8,666 nucleotides of DNA from Chloroflexota bacterium (GCA_016210425.1 JACQUE010000057.1:1-8666); one strand, 5' to 3'; counted from the first letter of the stretch, positions 1-7,018 are shown. Program-made: numbers and translations. Notes: generated by a model from the letters alone, not told the origin.

Positions 1-567
1 GGCGCTACCATAACCCACCGCGTCCTGACGAGGCTCTTCAGGGACCGCGGTGTCAAGCTGGAGCGCACCTACCAGCTTAACTTCGGCGGCAACACCGATT
101 TCTTCAACATGTTGGAGAGGGAGAGACTAGAGTCCAAGAAGATATCGAAGACTAATGCCGTCACCTCCCAGCTCGAGTACGACCTAGGCCAAGACAACGT
201 GCACGTCGGGCCCAGCGACTACGTGCCCTGGCTGCAGGACCGCAAGTGGTGTCACATCCGCATGGAGGGGCGTACCTTCGGGGACGTGCCGCTGAACCTG
301 GAGTTGAAGCTGGAGGTCTGGGATAGCCCCAACTCGGCCGGTGTGGTTATCGACGCCATTCGCTGCTGTAAGCTGGCCATTGACAGGGGCATTTCGGGCC
401 CGCTCACAGCGCCGTCCTCGTATTTTATGAAATCACCTCCGATCCAGTATACTGATGAAGAGGCCAGGAGGCTCGTGGAGCAGTTCATAGCCGGTAACAG
501 CCGTGGCAGTAAGGCTAAGGTGCCCGGGGAGGCTGCACCGGCCGTCGCTCGCGAGAATAGCTCCTGA
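1..567 (+). CDS. ino1: Inositol-3-phosphate synthase, C-terminal part (5' end outside the window)
   Basis: The first 188 visible residues are the C-terminal portion of a myo-inositol-phosphate synthase, which converts glucose 6-phosphate to inositol 1-phosphate (also named inositol 3-phosphate) in an NAD-dependent reaction in the cytosol. The reading frame is open from base 1, so the start codon lies upstream. Recognisable family blocks are NFGGNTDF (residues 27-34 of the visible part), the [10 protein letters not shown] segment just after it, and a later stretch with [26 protein letters not shown] and [20 protein letters not shown], which are conserved in the catalytic and C-terminal regions of prokaryotic enzymes. 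A hydrophilic, low-complexity tail ends at a TGA. It is the first of four + strand genes for inositol lipids, and its product is the expected head-group donor for the PgsA-type enzyme at 2842-3474. The family call is secure. The N-terminal NAD-binding half cannot be judged here. Confidence 0.95.
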   Translation, partial: GATITHRVLTRLFRDRGVKLERTYQLNFGGNTDFFNMLERERLESKKISKTNAVTSQLEYDLGQDNVHVGPSDYVPWLQDRKWCHIRMEGRTFGDVPLNLELKLEVWDSPNSAGVVIDAIRCCKLAIDRGISGPLTAPSSYFMKSPPIQYTDEEARRLVEQFIAGNSRGSKAKVPGEAAPAVARENSS

Positions 568-662
568 GCGCACTTAGAGCTTTGTGCCGATAGCTCTCAT
601 AAGGGCCAAGCCCGAAGCGAAGAGGCGCATGCTAACCCCTATCATCAGGTGCCAGTGAGTGT

Positions 663-1598
663 ATGCTTGAGTACGCAACAATTCGCGTCTCTAGCCTTGT
701 GGCGCCGCTACTGCCACGCTTCTTCGGCTACTGGCTAGCCTACATGACCGGCGAGCTGACTTTCCTGCTGGCCGCGAAGTCGCGAAGAGCAGTCTTGGAT
801 AATGTCAGGCACGTGTTGGGGGCTAATGCGGAGCCTCGGCTTGTAAGGGCGACCGCTCGGGGGGTCTTTAAGAGCCTTTATCGCAATTACTATGATCTTT
901 TCCGGATCCCCCGCTTCGATCTGAAGCAGTTTGACCGCATCCTGACGATACATGGCTGGGAGCATGTTGAAAGAGCCACCAGGGAAGGTAAGGGCGTTAT
1001 CCTGGCGACCGCCCATCTTGGGAACTTCGATCTTGTCTCTCAAGTGGCTATTACCCGCTCAACGAAGATCACGGCCCTCGTTGAATCCCTCCTCTCGCCT
1101 CGGACTTTCCGGCTGGTCCACAGTCTGCGCGCTAGCCGGGGCCTCGACTTCGTTCCTGCCAGCTTTGGAGGCATCCGGAAGGCCATCGAAGCGTTGCGGC
1201 GCGGCGAAGCGGTAGCCATCGCCTGCGACCGGGACCTGCAGCGAACGGGAATCCCCGTCGATTTCTTCGGTGCAGAGACGACATTGCCAAGCGGCGCTAT
1301 CGAACTGGCACTCCGGACCGGGGCAACCGTCCTGCCCGCCTTCAGCGTCCGCAAGCCGCGAGGTCGCTTCGAGGTGTACGTCGAGCCGCCGCTGGAGCTG
1401 GTCGGCACCGGCGATCTCAAGCGGGATGTGCGCCTGGGCATGGAGCGTCTGGTCGCGGTAATGGGCAGGTACATAGCTGCTAACGCCGACCAGTGGGTTG
1501 TGTTCGAGCCCATCTGGGGCGATCGACATATCGCTCCAGGCAACACAGATAGAGACCTGGCCGCGCCTGCCGCCGGTGGCAACAAACGGGTAGGCTGA
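663..1598 (+). CDS. LPLAT-family (HtrB/LpxL-like) acyltransferase, probable PIM acyltransferase
   Basis: The 311-residue product belongs to the lysophospholipid acyltransferase family related to HtrB/LpxL and mycobacterial PatA. The catalytic HX4D motif is H118-LGNF-D123. It is followed by a region with ACDRDLQRTGIPVDFFG and LPSGAIELALRTGATVLPAF (residues 187-227) and by the typical end motif DQWVVFEPIW (276-285). The hydrophobic N-terminus (about residues 8-37) fits peripheral or single-pass membrane attachment. It lies between ino1 and a pimA-like gene. In mycobacteria the acyltransferase that acylates PIM is also encoded next to pimA and pgsA, so acylation of a mannosylated inositol lipid is the best inference, but the acceptor is not shown by the sequence. 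The ATG at 663 is the first start after an in-frame TAA at 633-635; an AGGTG 11 bases upstream is only a weak Shine-Dalgarno. A 95-bp gap follows ino1 and a 76-bp gap precedes the next gene. Confidence 0.88.
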   Translation: MLEYATIRVSSLVAPLLPRFFGYWLAYMTGELTFLLAAKSRRAVLDNVRHVLGANAEPRLVRATARGVFKSLYRNYYDLFRIPRFDLKQFDRILTIHGWEHVERATREGKGVILATAHLGNFDLVSQVAITRSTKITALVESLLSPRTFRLVHSLRASRGLDFVPASFGGIRKAIEALRRGEAVAIACDRDLQRTGIPVDFFGAETTLPSGAIELALRTGATVLPAFSVRKPRGRFEVYVEPPLELVGTGDLKRDVRLGMERLVAVMGRYIAANADQWVVFEPIWGDRHIAPGNTDRDLAAPAAGGNKRVG

Positions 1599-1674
1599 GG
1601 GCAGCAAAGTAGGACTTTAAGAAGACAAGTTGGGAGACCTGAGGGGGCTATAGCTTTAAGGGATCAGGCGGCTG

Positions 1675-2829
1675 ATGAAGATCGCCCTGGTATCGCCCTA
1701 TGATTATGCTTATCCTGGCGGAGTGAACATCCACGTGTCCCGCCTGGCAGAGAACTTCTCCACTATGGGGCACGATGTAAGAATCCTGGCCCCATCATCT
1801 CAGTCTCCGGAAATTTTGAATAGCCCCACTAAGTTCATATCGATAGGACGGCCGGTGCCCGTGCCTATTTACGGGTCAATCGCGCGGATCGCGCTTTCTC
1901 CGCGAGTTAGCTGGAAGGTAAAGCGCATCCTGGCCAGGGAGGAATTCGATATAGTGCACCTGCATGAACCCCTTGTTCCTCTCTTGCCCGTTACATTCCT
2001 GCGCTACTCCAAGGCCATAAACGTCGGCACCTTCCACTCCTTTCATGAGCGCAACCGAGCTTATCGCTACGGGAGACGCTTCTTGCGACGATGGTTCCGC
2101 CGGCTTGATGGCCGGATTGCCGTGTCTCAGCCGGCAGAATCTTTCATAAGCAAGTTCTTCCCTGCGGACTACAAGATCATCCCCAACGGCATAGACGTGG
2201 ATCAGTTCTCAGTCGATGTGCCTCCGCTGAGCCACTACAAGGACAGCAAGCTGAACATTCTGTTTCTGACGCGGCTGGAGAAGCGCAAGGGGCTCACGTA
2301 CCTCCTCCAGGCCTTCGCCCAAGTGAAGGAGCAGTTTGCGGACTGCCGGCTCATCGTGGGTGGAGCGGGGCGCCTGCGCGAGAGCAGCGAGCGGTTCGTG
2401 TCGCAGGAGGGCCTTAAGGACGTGGTCTTCGTCGGCTACGTGCCTGAGTCGCTGAAAGCCCAATACTACGCGACCGCCGATATCTACTGCGCCCCGGCGA
2501 CGGGAGAGGAGAGCTTCGGGATTGTCTTGCTGGAGGCGATGGCCGCCGGCAAGCCCATCGTCGCCTCTGCCATCGACGGATATTCCAGCGTCATCTCGGA
2601 TGGCGTCGATGGCCTGCTGGTGGCTCCCCAGGACGTGGAGGCCCTAGCGTCCACGCTGTTGCATCTCTTGCGGGACGCGGCGCTGCGCGCGAGGCTGGGC
2701 GCGCAGGGGCGGAGGAAAGCCCCCGACTATAGCTGGCAGCGGGTTTCCCGAAAGGTGATGGACTACTACGAGGAGCTCGTGCGAGAGGCGAAAACCTCCT
2801 CAGCCTTCGGAAACAGATGGCCGGACTGA
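1675..2829 (+). CDS. pimA: GT4 glycosyltransferase, PimA-type phosphatidylinositol alpha-mannosyltransferase
   Basis: The 384-residue protein is a GT-B fold, family GT4 glycosyltransferase. PimA transfers mannose from GDP-mannose to the inositol ring of PI on the cytoplasmic face of the membrane. Visible landmarks are the N-terminal glycine loop PGGV (14-17), VHLHEP (94-99), TFHS with H121 at the position of the PimA catalytic histidine, NGIDV (171-175), the donor-binding R200 and K205 in TRLEKRKG, and the EX7E signature with E279 and E287 in EESFGIVLLEAMAAG. The spacing and wording of these blocks follow mycobacterial PimA closely from end to end. The gene sits between an LPLAT acyltransferase and a CDP-alcohol phosphatidyltransferase, which supports the role. 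An AGGCGG lies just before the ATG. The alternative is a mannosyl- or glucosyltransferase acting on another lipid; motif identity makes the GT4 call near certain and the PI specificity likely. Confidence 0.88.
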   Translation: MKIALVSPYDYAYPGGVNIHVSRLAENFSTMGHDVRILAPSSQSPEILNSPTKFISIGRPVPVPIYGSIARIALSPRVSWKVKRILAREEFDIVHLHEPLVPLLPVTFLRYSKAINVGTFHSFHERNRAYRYGRRFLRRWFRRLDGRIAVSQPAESFISKFFPADYKIIPNGIDVDQFSVDVPPLSHYKDSKLNILFLTRLEKRKGLTYLLQAFAQVKEQFADCRLIVGGAGRLRESSERFVSQEGLKDVVFVGYVPESLKAQYYATADIYCAPATGEESFGIVLLEAMAAGKPIVASAIDGYSSVISDGVDGLLVAPQDVEALASTLLHLLRDAALRARLGAQGRRKAPDYSWQRVSRKVMDYYEELVREAKTSSAFGNRWPD

Positions 2830-2841
2830 ATTTGACCGAGG

Positions 2842-3474
2842 ATGCCTTCGATTAAGGTCTCACCGATGGGCCGGAAGTTCGGCTTTCTAGCAGCCAGCTT
2901 TCATACGCTGCACCATCGCTGGCTGACGCCCGTGGGCCGCGTCCTGGCAGGCGCCGGCATCACGCCCAATACGCTGACCATCCTCGGATTCATCGCCAAC
3001 GTCGGCGCTGCAGCAGTCTTGGGACTTGGCCACTTCCTCGGCGGCGGCTTGCTTGTCCTCTTCTCGGGTGCCTTCGACATGCTGGATGGGGCTGTCGCTC
3101 GCGCTTCCGGGCGGGTGACGAGATTCGGAGGCTTCCTAGATTCCACCTTGGACCGCCTCTCCGAGGCCGCGATCCTCTTCGGCCTGTTCATCTGGTACGC
3201 GCGCCGCGACTCGCTCCAGGAGCTAGTGCTCATCTACCTGACGCTCGTTGGTTCCCTACTTGTCAGCTACACCCGCGCGCGGGCGGAAGGCCTGGGGCTG
3301 GAATGCAAAGTGGGTATCCTGACGCGGGCGGAGCGAGTCATCCTGCTGGCTGCCGGACTCATCTTTGGATTCGCGCTGCCCGTGCTGTGGGTGCTGGCAG
3401 TCCTGACGAATTTCACCGTAGTCCAGCGCATCCTGCACGTCTGGCGTCGTACGAATCGAGGCCGTGACCCTTGA
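2842..3474 (+). CDS. pgsA: CDP-alcohol phosphatidyltransferase, probable phosphatidylinositol phosphate synthase
   Basis: The 210-residue integral membrane enzyme carries the full CDP-alcohol phosphatidyltransferase signature D-x2-DG-x2-AR-x8-G-x3-D-x3-D, here starting at FDMLDGAVAR and ending in GFLDSTLDR. It is followed by several hydrophobic segments, giving about six membrane helices in total. Bacterial PI synthesis generally uses inositol 1-phosphate and CDP-diacylglycerol to form PI-phosphate. An inositol-phosphate synthase gene in the same cluster makes that activity the best inference; phosphatidylglycerophosphate synthase is the main alternative. The gene begins 12 bases after pimA, so it is very probably co-transcribed. 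The start is uncertain: the ATG at 2842 has GAGG touching it, whereas the ATG at 2866 has AAGG eight bases upstream and would give 202 residues. The TGA stop abuts the stop of the convergent peptidase gene. Confidence 0.87.
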   Translation: MPSIKVSPMGRKFGFLAASFHTLHHRWLTPVGRVLAGAGITPNTLTILGFIANVGAAAVLGLGHFLGGGLLVLFSGAFDMLDGAVARASGRVTRFGGFLDSTLDRLSEAAILFGLFIWYARRDSLQELVLIYLTLVGSLLVSYTRARAEGLGLECKVGILTRAERVILLAAGLIFGFALPVLWVLAVLTNFTVVQRILHVWRRTNRGRDP

Positions 3475-4794
3475 TCAGCGCCGGCGGATGAGCAGGACTA
3501 CAGCCCCCGTGACCGCGAGGGCTGCGACAACCAGAAAGGCGAAGATGCCGGCCACAAGAGCGGTGGGGAATGACCCGCCGCCCTTTGTTTGTCCGGCTCC
3601 CGATGCGGTTGGGACTGCGGGCGGCTCCTGGGCAGGCGCGGGCGTAGGCTTTGCTTCCTGGGGCGTTGTGGGCTTGGCGACGGGCTGACGCGGTGGGAGC
3701 CCAAGGCTCTCGCGGAAGCGCGCCTCCAGGCCATCAAGGTCGTAGCCGTACACCTTCTTCATGGCCGCCTCATACTGATTCCCCGATGTGATGGTCCGCA
3801 GGTACTCCACCATCTTGGGCTTGCCACCCGAATTCAGCATGTATTTGACCACGCTCCCGGCCTCCCCATACCAGAGCGTCACCTCGTTAGGGTCGCCTGA
3901 CTGAGAGGTGAGCGATCTCAGACTGATGAGCTTGTCGCGCGCCACAGCGGAGCGGAACGCCGACTCGTAGCCGTTGCCGAGGCTGGTCTGGTTGTTGACG
4001 GCTAGCCCTTCATCCAACCAGGAAGGGATATTGCCATAGGGACTTCTGTAGATCTGCTGGAGCACCATGTGGCTCAGCTCGTGGAACACCGTCTCCTCCA
4101 GGCCGGATTGCTGACCTAGGAGGATCATGATCTGCGGCGAGACCACGGTGCCCAGCGTTATGATCTGTTCTGAGTAGGCCTGGCTGCGCACCGGGAGGGC
4201 GGAGTCCATCGTGGGCTTGTTGGCGTAGACGACGATCCGGACGGGCTGTAGCGTGCCGTCCTGGTGGAGCCATGCCAGGCGGCTAACACCCTCCAGGACC
4301 ATATCGAGGAGCTGCTGGCCGTAGGCGTTACCACCCTGGTACCAGTACAGAGTTACGTTGTCCTGCGTTAGCTTCTGCCATGCAAAGCGCCCGTCGTCGT
4401 AGGCAAACGGTATCGGGTCGGTCTGGAGGGTATTGCCGGCGGCATCCTCGATCTGCCATCGATAGGAGAGCTCGGTAGTAGGTGGGATGTACATATTGCC
4501 GCCCGTGTCCAGCTTGAAGTCCAACTGCACCTGCTTGCCGGGAGTGAATTCCGGTCGGCCATAGGCGGAGGAACCATGCCCCTTCACGTCGTAAAAGAGC
4601 GTGACCTTGTTGATATCAGTGGAACTGCGGGCTTCCAGATGGAAAGTGACGCCTTTAGGGAAGTCGGCTTTGTACGTGTTGGAGATCACTTCTATAGGTC
4701 CTGCCGCAAGGGCGGTGTGGCCAGCGAACCCTGCTTGGACCACGAAGAATCCCAAAAGCGCGACCAGTAGGAGAAGGATGGGTCGTTTAATCAT
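3475..4794 (-). CDS. Secreted, membrane-anchored zinc metallopeptidase (gluzincin, peptidase MA-like)
   Basis: The 439-residue product has an N-terminal signal peptide (basic IKR, a hydrophobic core to about residue 24, likely cleavage after ALA at 28-30). A beta-rich domain follows (about 33-135), then a metallopeptidase domain (about 145-365) with zinc motif HELSH (H238, E239, H242). The third ligand is probably E262 in the downstream WLDEGLA, the gluzincin arrangement of peptidase MA-like families. A Pro/Ala/Thr-rich linker (about 367-408) leads to a C-terminal membrane helix (about 409-435) and an RRR stop-transfer tail, so the catalytic part should face outward, tethered to the membrane. 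The chosen ATG overlaps the prfB stop in TGATG, which suggests translational coupling. A longer reading frame extends back to 4953 inside prfB, but it would bury the signal peptide behind 53 Arg/Gln-rich residues. Substrate unknown. No strong Shine-Dalgarno is present, as expected for a coupled gene. Confidence 0.85.
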   Translation of the reverse strand: MIKRPILLLLVALLGFFVVQAGFAGHTALAAGPIEVISNTYKADFPKGVTFHLEARSSTDINKVTLFYDVKGHGSSAYGRPEFTPGKQVQLDFKLDTGGNMYIPPTTELSYRWQIEDAAGNTLQTDPIPFAYDDGRFAWQKLTQDNVTLYWYQGGNAYGQQLLDMVLEGVSRLAWLHQDGTLQPVRIVVYANKPTMDSALPVRSQAYSEQIITLGTVVSPQIMILLGQQSGLEETVFHELSHMVLQQIYRSPYGNIPSWLDEGLAVNNQTSLGNGYESAFRSAVARDKLISLRSLTSQSGDPNEVTLWYGEAGSVVKYMLNSGGKPKMVEYLRTITSGNQYEAAMKKVYGYDLDGLEARFRESLGLPPRQPVAKPTTPQEAKPTPAPAQEPPAVPTASGAGQTKGGGSFPTALVAGIFAFLVVAALAVTGAVVLLIRRR

Positions 4795-5898
4795 CAAACA
4801 CTCTCGCCGACGGTTGTGTTCAGGTATGCCTTGAGCAGCGCATCCAGCTCGCCATCGAGGACCTCGTTGACGGCGCTGGATTCGTAGGCGCTGCGGTGGT
4901 CCTTCACCAGCTTGTAGGGGTGCAGCACGTAGCTGCGAATCTGGTTGCCCCAACCGGCGTCGATGCGCTGGCCCTTCAAGCGCGCCTGCTCCTCCGCCTT
5001 CTTCTCCAGCTCCAGCTCCATCAGCCGTGCGCGAAGCACCTTCATTGCCGTCTCCTTGTTCTGGAGCTGCGAGCGCTCGTTCTGGCAGGTCACGACAAGG
5101 CCAGTCGGCAGATGGGTAATCCGGACGGCAGTGGCATTCTTCTGCACGTTCTGGCCGCCAGCGCCGCTGGAGCGAAAGACGTCGATGCGCAGGTCGTCGG
5201 GGTTGATGGTAACGTCAGTCGCCTCCTCGGCCTCCGGCAACACCTCCACCAGGACGAAAGACGTATGACGGCTGTGCGAGGCGTCGAAAGGCGAGATTCG
5301 GACCAGTCTGTGGACACCATGTTCGCCTTTGAGGTACCCGTAGGCGTATGGGCCTGTGATCTCCACGGTGCTGCTCTTTATCCCTGCCTCCTCGCCTGGC
5401 GAAACGTCCAGCACCTCTGAGCCGAACCCCTTGCGTTCTGCCCAGCGCAGGTACATGCGCAGGAGCATCTCGGCCCAGTCCTGCGACTCGGTGCCGCCGG
5501 CGCCGGCGTGGATGGCCAGTATCGCGTTGCGACTATCGTAGTCGCCGCTGAGCACCAACTCAAACTCCAGGCGCTCGAGACGCTCCCTGGCGGCATCCAC
5601 CTCGGTACGGATCTCCGGCAGCAGCGATGGCTCGGCCTCGTCCGCCGATAGGGCAGCGAGCTCCCGAAGCTCGGTTAGCTTCCTCTGGAGGCCGCGCCAG
5701 GTCTCCACCTGTTCCTTGAGCGTGCTCAACTCCCGCATCAGCGCCTGCGCCTTCTCCTGGTCCTGCCAGAGGTCCGGCTTGTAGGTCTCGGTCTCCAGCC
5801 GTGCTATCTGCGCCTCTTTGCCCGCGACGTCAAAGACGCACCATTAGGTCGGTGATGCGGGCTTCCATCTCGTTGATCCCAGTAATAAGTTCCTGCAA
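4794..5898 (-). CDS. prfB: Peptide chain release factor 2, expressed by programmed +1 frameshift
   Basis: RF2 terminates translation at UGA and UAA codons. The product is about 367 residues (E. coli RF2 has 365). The stop-codon-reading SPF motif falls at about 202-204 and the catalytic GGQ at about 247-249, within a few residues of E. coli numbering. The first 22 codons run from TTG at 5898-5896 to CTT, followed by an in-frame TGA at 5832-5830. Translation resumes in the +1 frame with GAC at 5831-5829. The downstream frame cannot begin on its own close by: it is closed by TAA at 5846-5844 and its first ATG is at 5738, which would remove about 53 conserved residues including KPDLWQDQEKAQALMREL. 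The TTG start is backed by GGAGG nine bases upstream, and an in-frame TGA lies just before it. nfi ends 17 bases upstream. An annotation pipeline may truncate or split this gene. Confidence 0.95.
5829..5844 (-). promoter_or_regulatory. RF2 programmed +1 frameshift site (CTT TGA C)
   Basis: Read on the - strand the site is ATGGTG CGT CTT TGA C: a P-site CTT (5835-5833) that can slip to TTT, followed by TGA and C, the poor-termination context conserved in bacterial prfB genes. When RF2 is scarce the ribosome pauses at the TGA and shifts +1, so RF2 regulates its own synthesis. In E. coli the stimulatory Shine-Dalgarno is AGGGGG ending three bases before CTT. Here the same position holds ATGGTG, of which only GGTG (5842-5839) can pair with the 16S 3' end, so the stimulator looks weak. 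Confidence 0.93.
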
Positions 5899-5907
5899 GG
5901 TTCATCC

Positions 5908-5912
5908 CCTCC
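5908..5912 (-). promoter_or_regulatory. Ribosome binding site that selects the TTG start of prfB
   Basis: GGAGG lies nine bases before TTG at 5898. An out-of-frame ATG at 5905-5903 is only two bases from the Shine-Dalgarno and opens a 33-codon decoy frame, so it is a poor start. An in-frame TGA just upstream rules out a longer RF2. Confidence 0.75.
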
Positions 5913-5915
5913 AGA

Positions 5916-6635
5916 TCATCCTCGTTTATACGTGGCGGCAGCGTTCGCCGCCCTCTGCCTTAGAGAGCTCAGGTCGTGGCCGACGGCGACCAGGTGAGCC
6001 AAGCGGGTCGGTTCAGGCAGTCGATAGCCGTGGGCGCATGCCATAACCCAACGAACGGCGGCCGCCAGGTCCACCTTGTGCCCAATCGATACGTAAAGCG
6101 GTCTGCTCCTCTCCTTCGTCCGGAGTGCTGCTCCGATGACTTCACCGTTGTCGACTAGCTCCGAGTAGGAGCCGGGCGCTTCGCCCACTGCATCATGGGT
6201 GCCGCAGAGCCGCGACTTGGCGCAGCCGATGGTCGGGGTATCCAGCAGCAGCCCCAGGTGGCTGGCGATGCCCATGCGCCGGGGATGCGCGTAGCCCTGC
6301 CCATCCACCATTATCAGGTCCGGCGATACGGTAAGCCGCTCGAAGGTCGCGAGCAGCAGCGGCGCTTCCCGAAAGGAAAGCAGCCCGGGGACGTAGGGGA
6401 AGCTAAGCTTACCACTCGTCACCTTGGTCTCCACAAGCTCCAGCCCAGGGAAGCTGAGTACGACCACCGCCACGCGCGCTGCTCCCGAGCTATCGGGGGC
6501 GGAGATGTCACTTCCAGCTATCAACGATGGCTCGCGTAGACTGTTCTCTCGCGACACCAGTGCCGCCAGCTCCATCTGAAGCTGTCGCGCCTCCGCTGGA
6601 GAGACATCCCACCTATGCAGCTCTTTTGCCTTCAC
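5916..6635 (-). CDS. nfi: Endonuclease V (deoxyinosine 3' endonuclease)
   Basis: Endonuclease V nicks DNA or RNA at the second phosphodiester bond 3' of inosine, repairing deaminated adenine with a Mg2+-dependent RNase H-like fold. From the GTG at 6635 the protein has 239 residues and all family motifs: GSDIS with D43, FPYVPGLLSFRE with Y81 and E90, DGQGYAHPRRMGIASHLG with D111 and H117, and GCAKSRL with K140. These match the Thermotoga maritima catalytic positions (D43, E89, D110, K139) within one residue, which favours this start. The reading frame could extend to TTG at 6671 (12 more residues), but that segment contains the promoter. The encoded N-terminus KAKELHRWDVSPAEA is the usual family beginning. 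The gene heads a - strand unit with prfB 17 bases downstream. Confidence 0.93.
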   Translation of the reverse strand: MKAKELHRWDVSPAEARQLQMELAALVSRENSLREPSLIAGSDISAPDSSGAARVAVVVLSFPGLELVETKVTSGKLSFPYVPGLLSFREAPLLLATFERLTVSPDLIMVDGQGYAHPRRMGIASHLGLLLDTPTIGCAKSRLCGTHDAVGEAPGSYSELVDNGEVIGAALRTKERSRPLYVSIGHKVDLAAAVRWVMACAHGYRLPEPTRLAHLVAVGHDLSSLRQRAANAAATYKRG

Positions 6636-6641
6636 TAACCA

Positions 6642-6671
6642 ATTATAGCCCTCTGTGATCGAGACCGGCAA
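6642..6671 (-). promoter_or_regulatory. Sigma70-type promoter of nfi, predicted leaderless
   Basis: On the - strand TTGCCG (6671-6666) and a perfect TATAAT (6647-6642) are separated by 18 bases. The six bases TGGTTA follow, then the GTG start of nfi at 6635, so the predicted transcription start coincides with the first base of the start codon. No Shine-Dalgarno lies at usable distance: a GAGGG is 13 bases upstream and would not be transcribed. It would drive nfi, prfB and the peptidase gene. Confidence 0.7.
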
Positions 6672-6796
6672 GTTGGGCTGGAGCCGGATAATATGCTAAG
6701 CAAGAGACAAAACAGAATAAATCTGCAACCAAGCGAAGGCGTATACAAATCGGGAATAAGATGGCGTGGGTATGTTGTTGAATCGTTGGTGCAGCA

Positions 6797-6801
6797 GGAG
6801 G
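6797..6801 (+). promoter_or_regulatory. Strong ribosome binding site of the small + strand gene
   Basis: GGAGG within AGGAGGT is placed six bases before the ATG at 6808. It is the best Shine-Dalgarno seen in this window and selects this start over the in-frame ATGs at 6766 and 6772. Confidence 0.75.
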
Positions 6802-6807
6802 TACGAG

Positions 6808-6987
6808 ATGATTAGAGAAATGGTTCAGCGGCTGGCCGGCGTCTTCGCCTCGGAGGAGTTTGAGAGCTACTACTCGGGCATAATGCTGAAAAGAGGAAAG
6901 GGGGCTCCTTCGGCAGCAGAGGCTCGGCAGGACTATCTGGCGGTGATCGCTAGTCGTGGAGACGGCAGGGCCCTGGGTAGGTACTAA
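6808..6987 (+). CDS. Small protein of unknown function, 59 residues
   Basis: The encoded protein begins MIREMVQRLAGVFASEEF, has a hydrophilic middle with YYSGIMLKRGKGAPS, and ends in a basic GDGRALGRY. It has no membrane helix, signal peptide or cysteines. The N-terminal part looks helical and amphipathic. The layout (a short helix, an ESYY-type aromatic block, an AEARQDYL block about 20 residues later and a basic end) loosely recalls the short YbdD/YjiX-like proteins, but the match is weak, lacks their HP motif, and no CstA-like transporter gene is nearby, so I do not assign it. The excellent Shine-Dalgarno and the hairpin terminator 31 bases after the stop support real expression. It is transcribed divergently from nfi and converges on folD. 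No clear promoter was found in the relatively AT-rich 6690-6800 stretch. Confidence 0.65.
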   Translation: MIREMVQRLAGVFASEEFESYYSGIMLKRGKGAPSAAEARQDYLAVIASRGDGRALGRY

Positions 6988-7018
6988 TCCCACCGAATCT
7001 CATCGAATCCGTACGTAA

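Noticed and set aside
576..597. Inverted repeat AGAGCT / AGCTCT after ino1 as a terminator
   Set aside because: Only six pairs with a ten-base loop and no T-run follow. The next gene in the pathway continues in the same direction 95 bp after ino1.
1040..1607. Two long - strand open frames opposite the acyltransferase gene
   Set aside because: Compositions are Arg/Ser/Pro or Gln/Asp-rich without recognisable motifs, and the + strand frame carries the conserved HX4D protein. They are shadows of high GC.
4795..4953. N-terminal extension of the peptidase reading frame back to 4953
   Set aside because: It lies inside prfB in another frame, is rich in Arg and Gln, and would place 53 residues ahead of a clear signal peptide. 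The ATG at 4794 in the TGATG overlap is the better start.
4896..5420. 174-codon + strand open frame
   Set aside because: It is antisense to the conserved SPF and GGQ region of prfB and is Leu/His/Gln-rich with no family features.
6636..6671. TTG start of nfi at 6671 giving 251 residues
   Set aside because: The segment holds the promoter -35 and -10 elements, has no Shine-Dalgarno, and adds 12 residues before the normal family N-terminus.
6671..6800. Promoter for the small + strand gene
   Set aside because: Several AT-rich hexamers occur (TATGCT, TAAGAT, TATGTT), but none pairs with a -35 at 16-18 bases.
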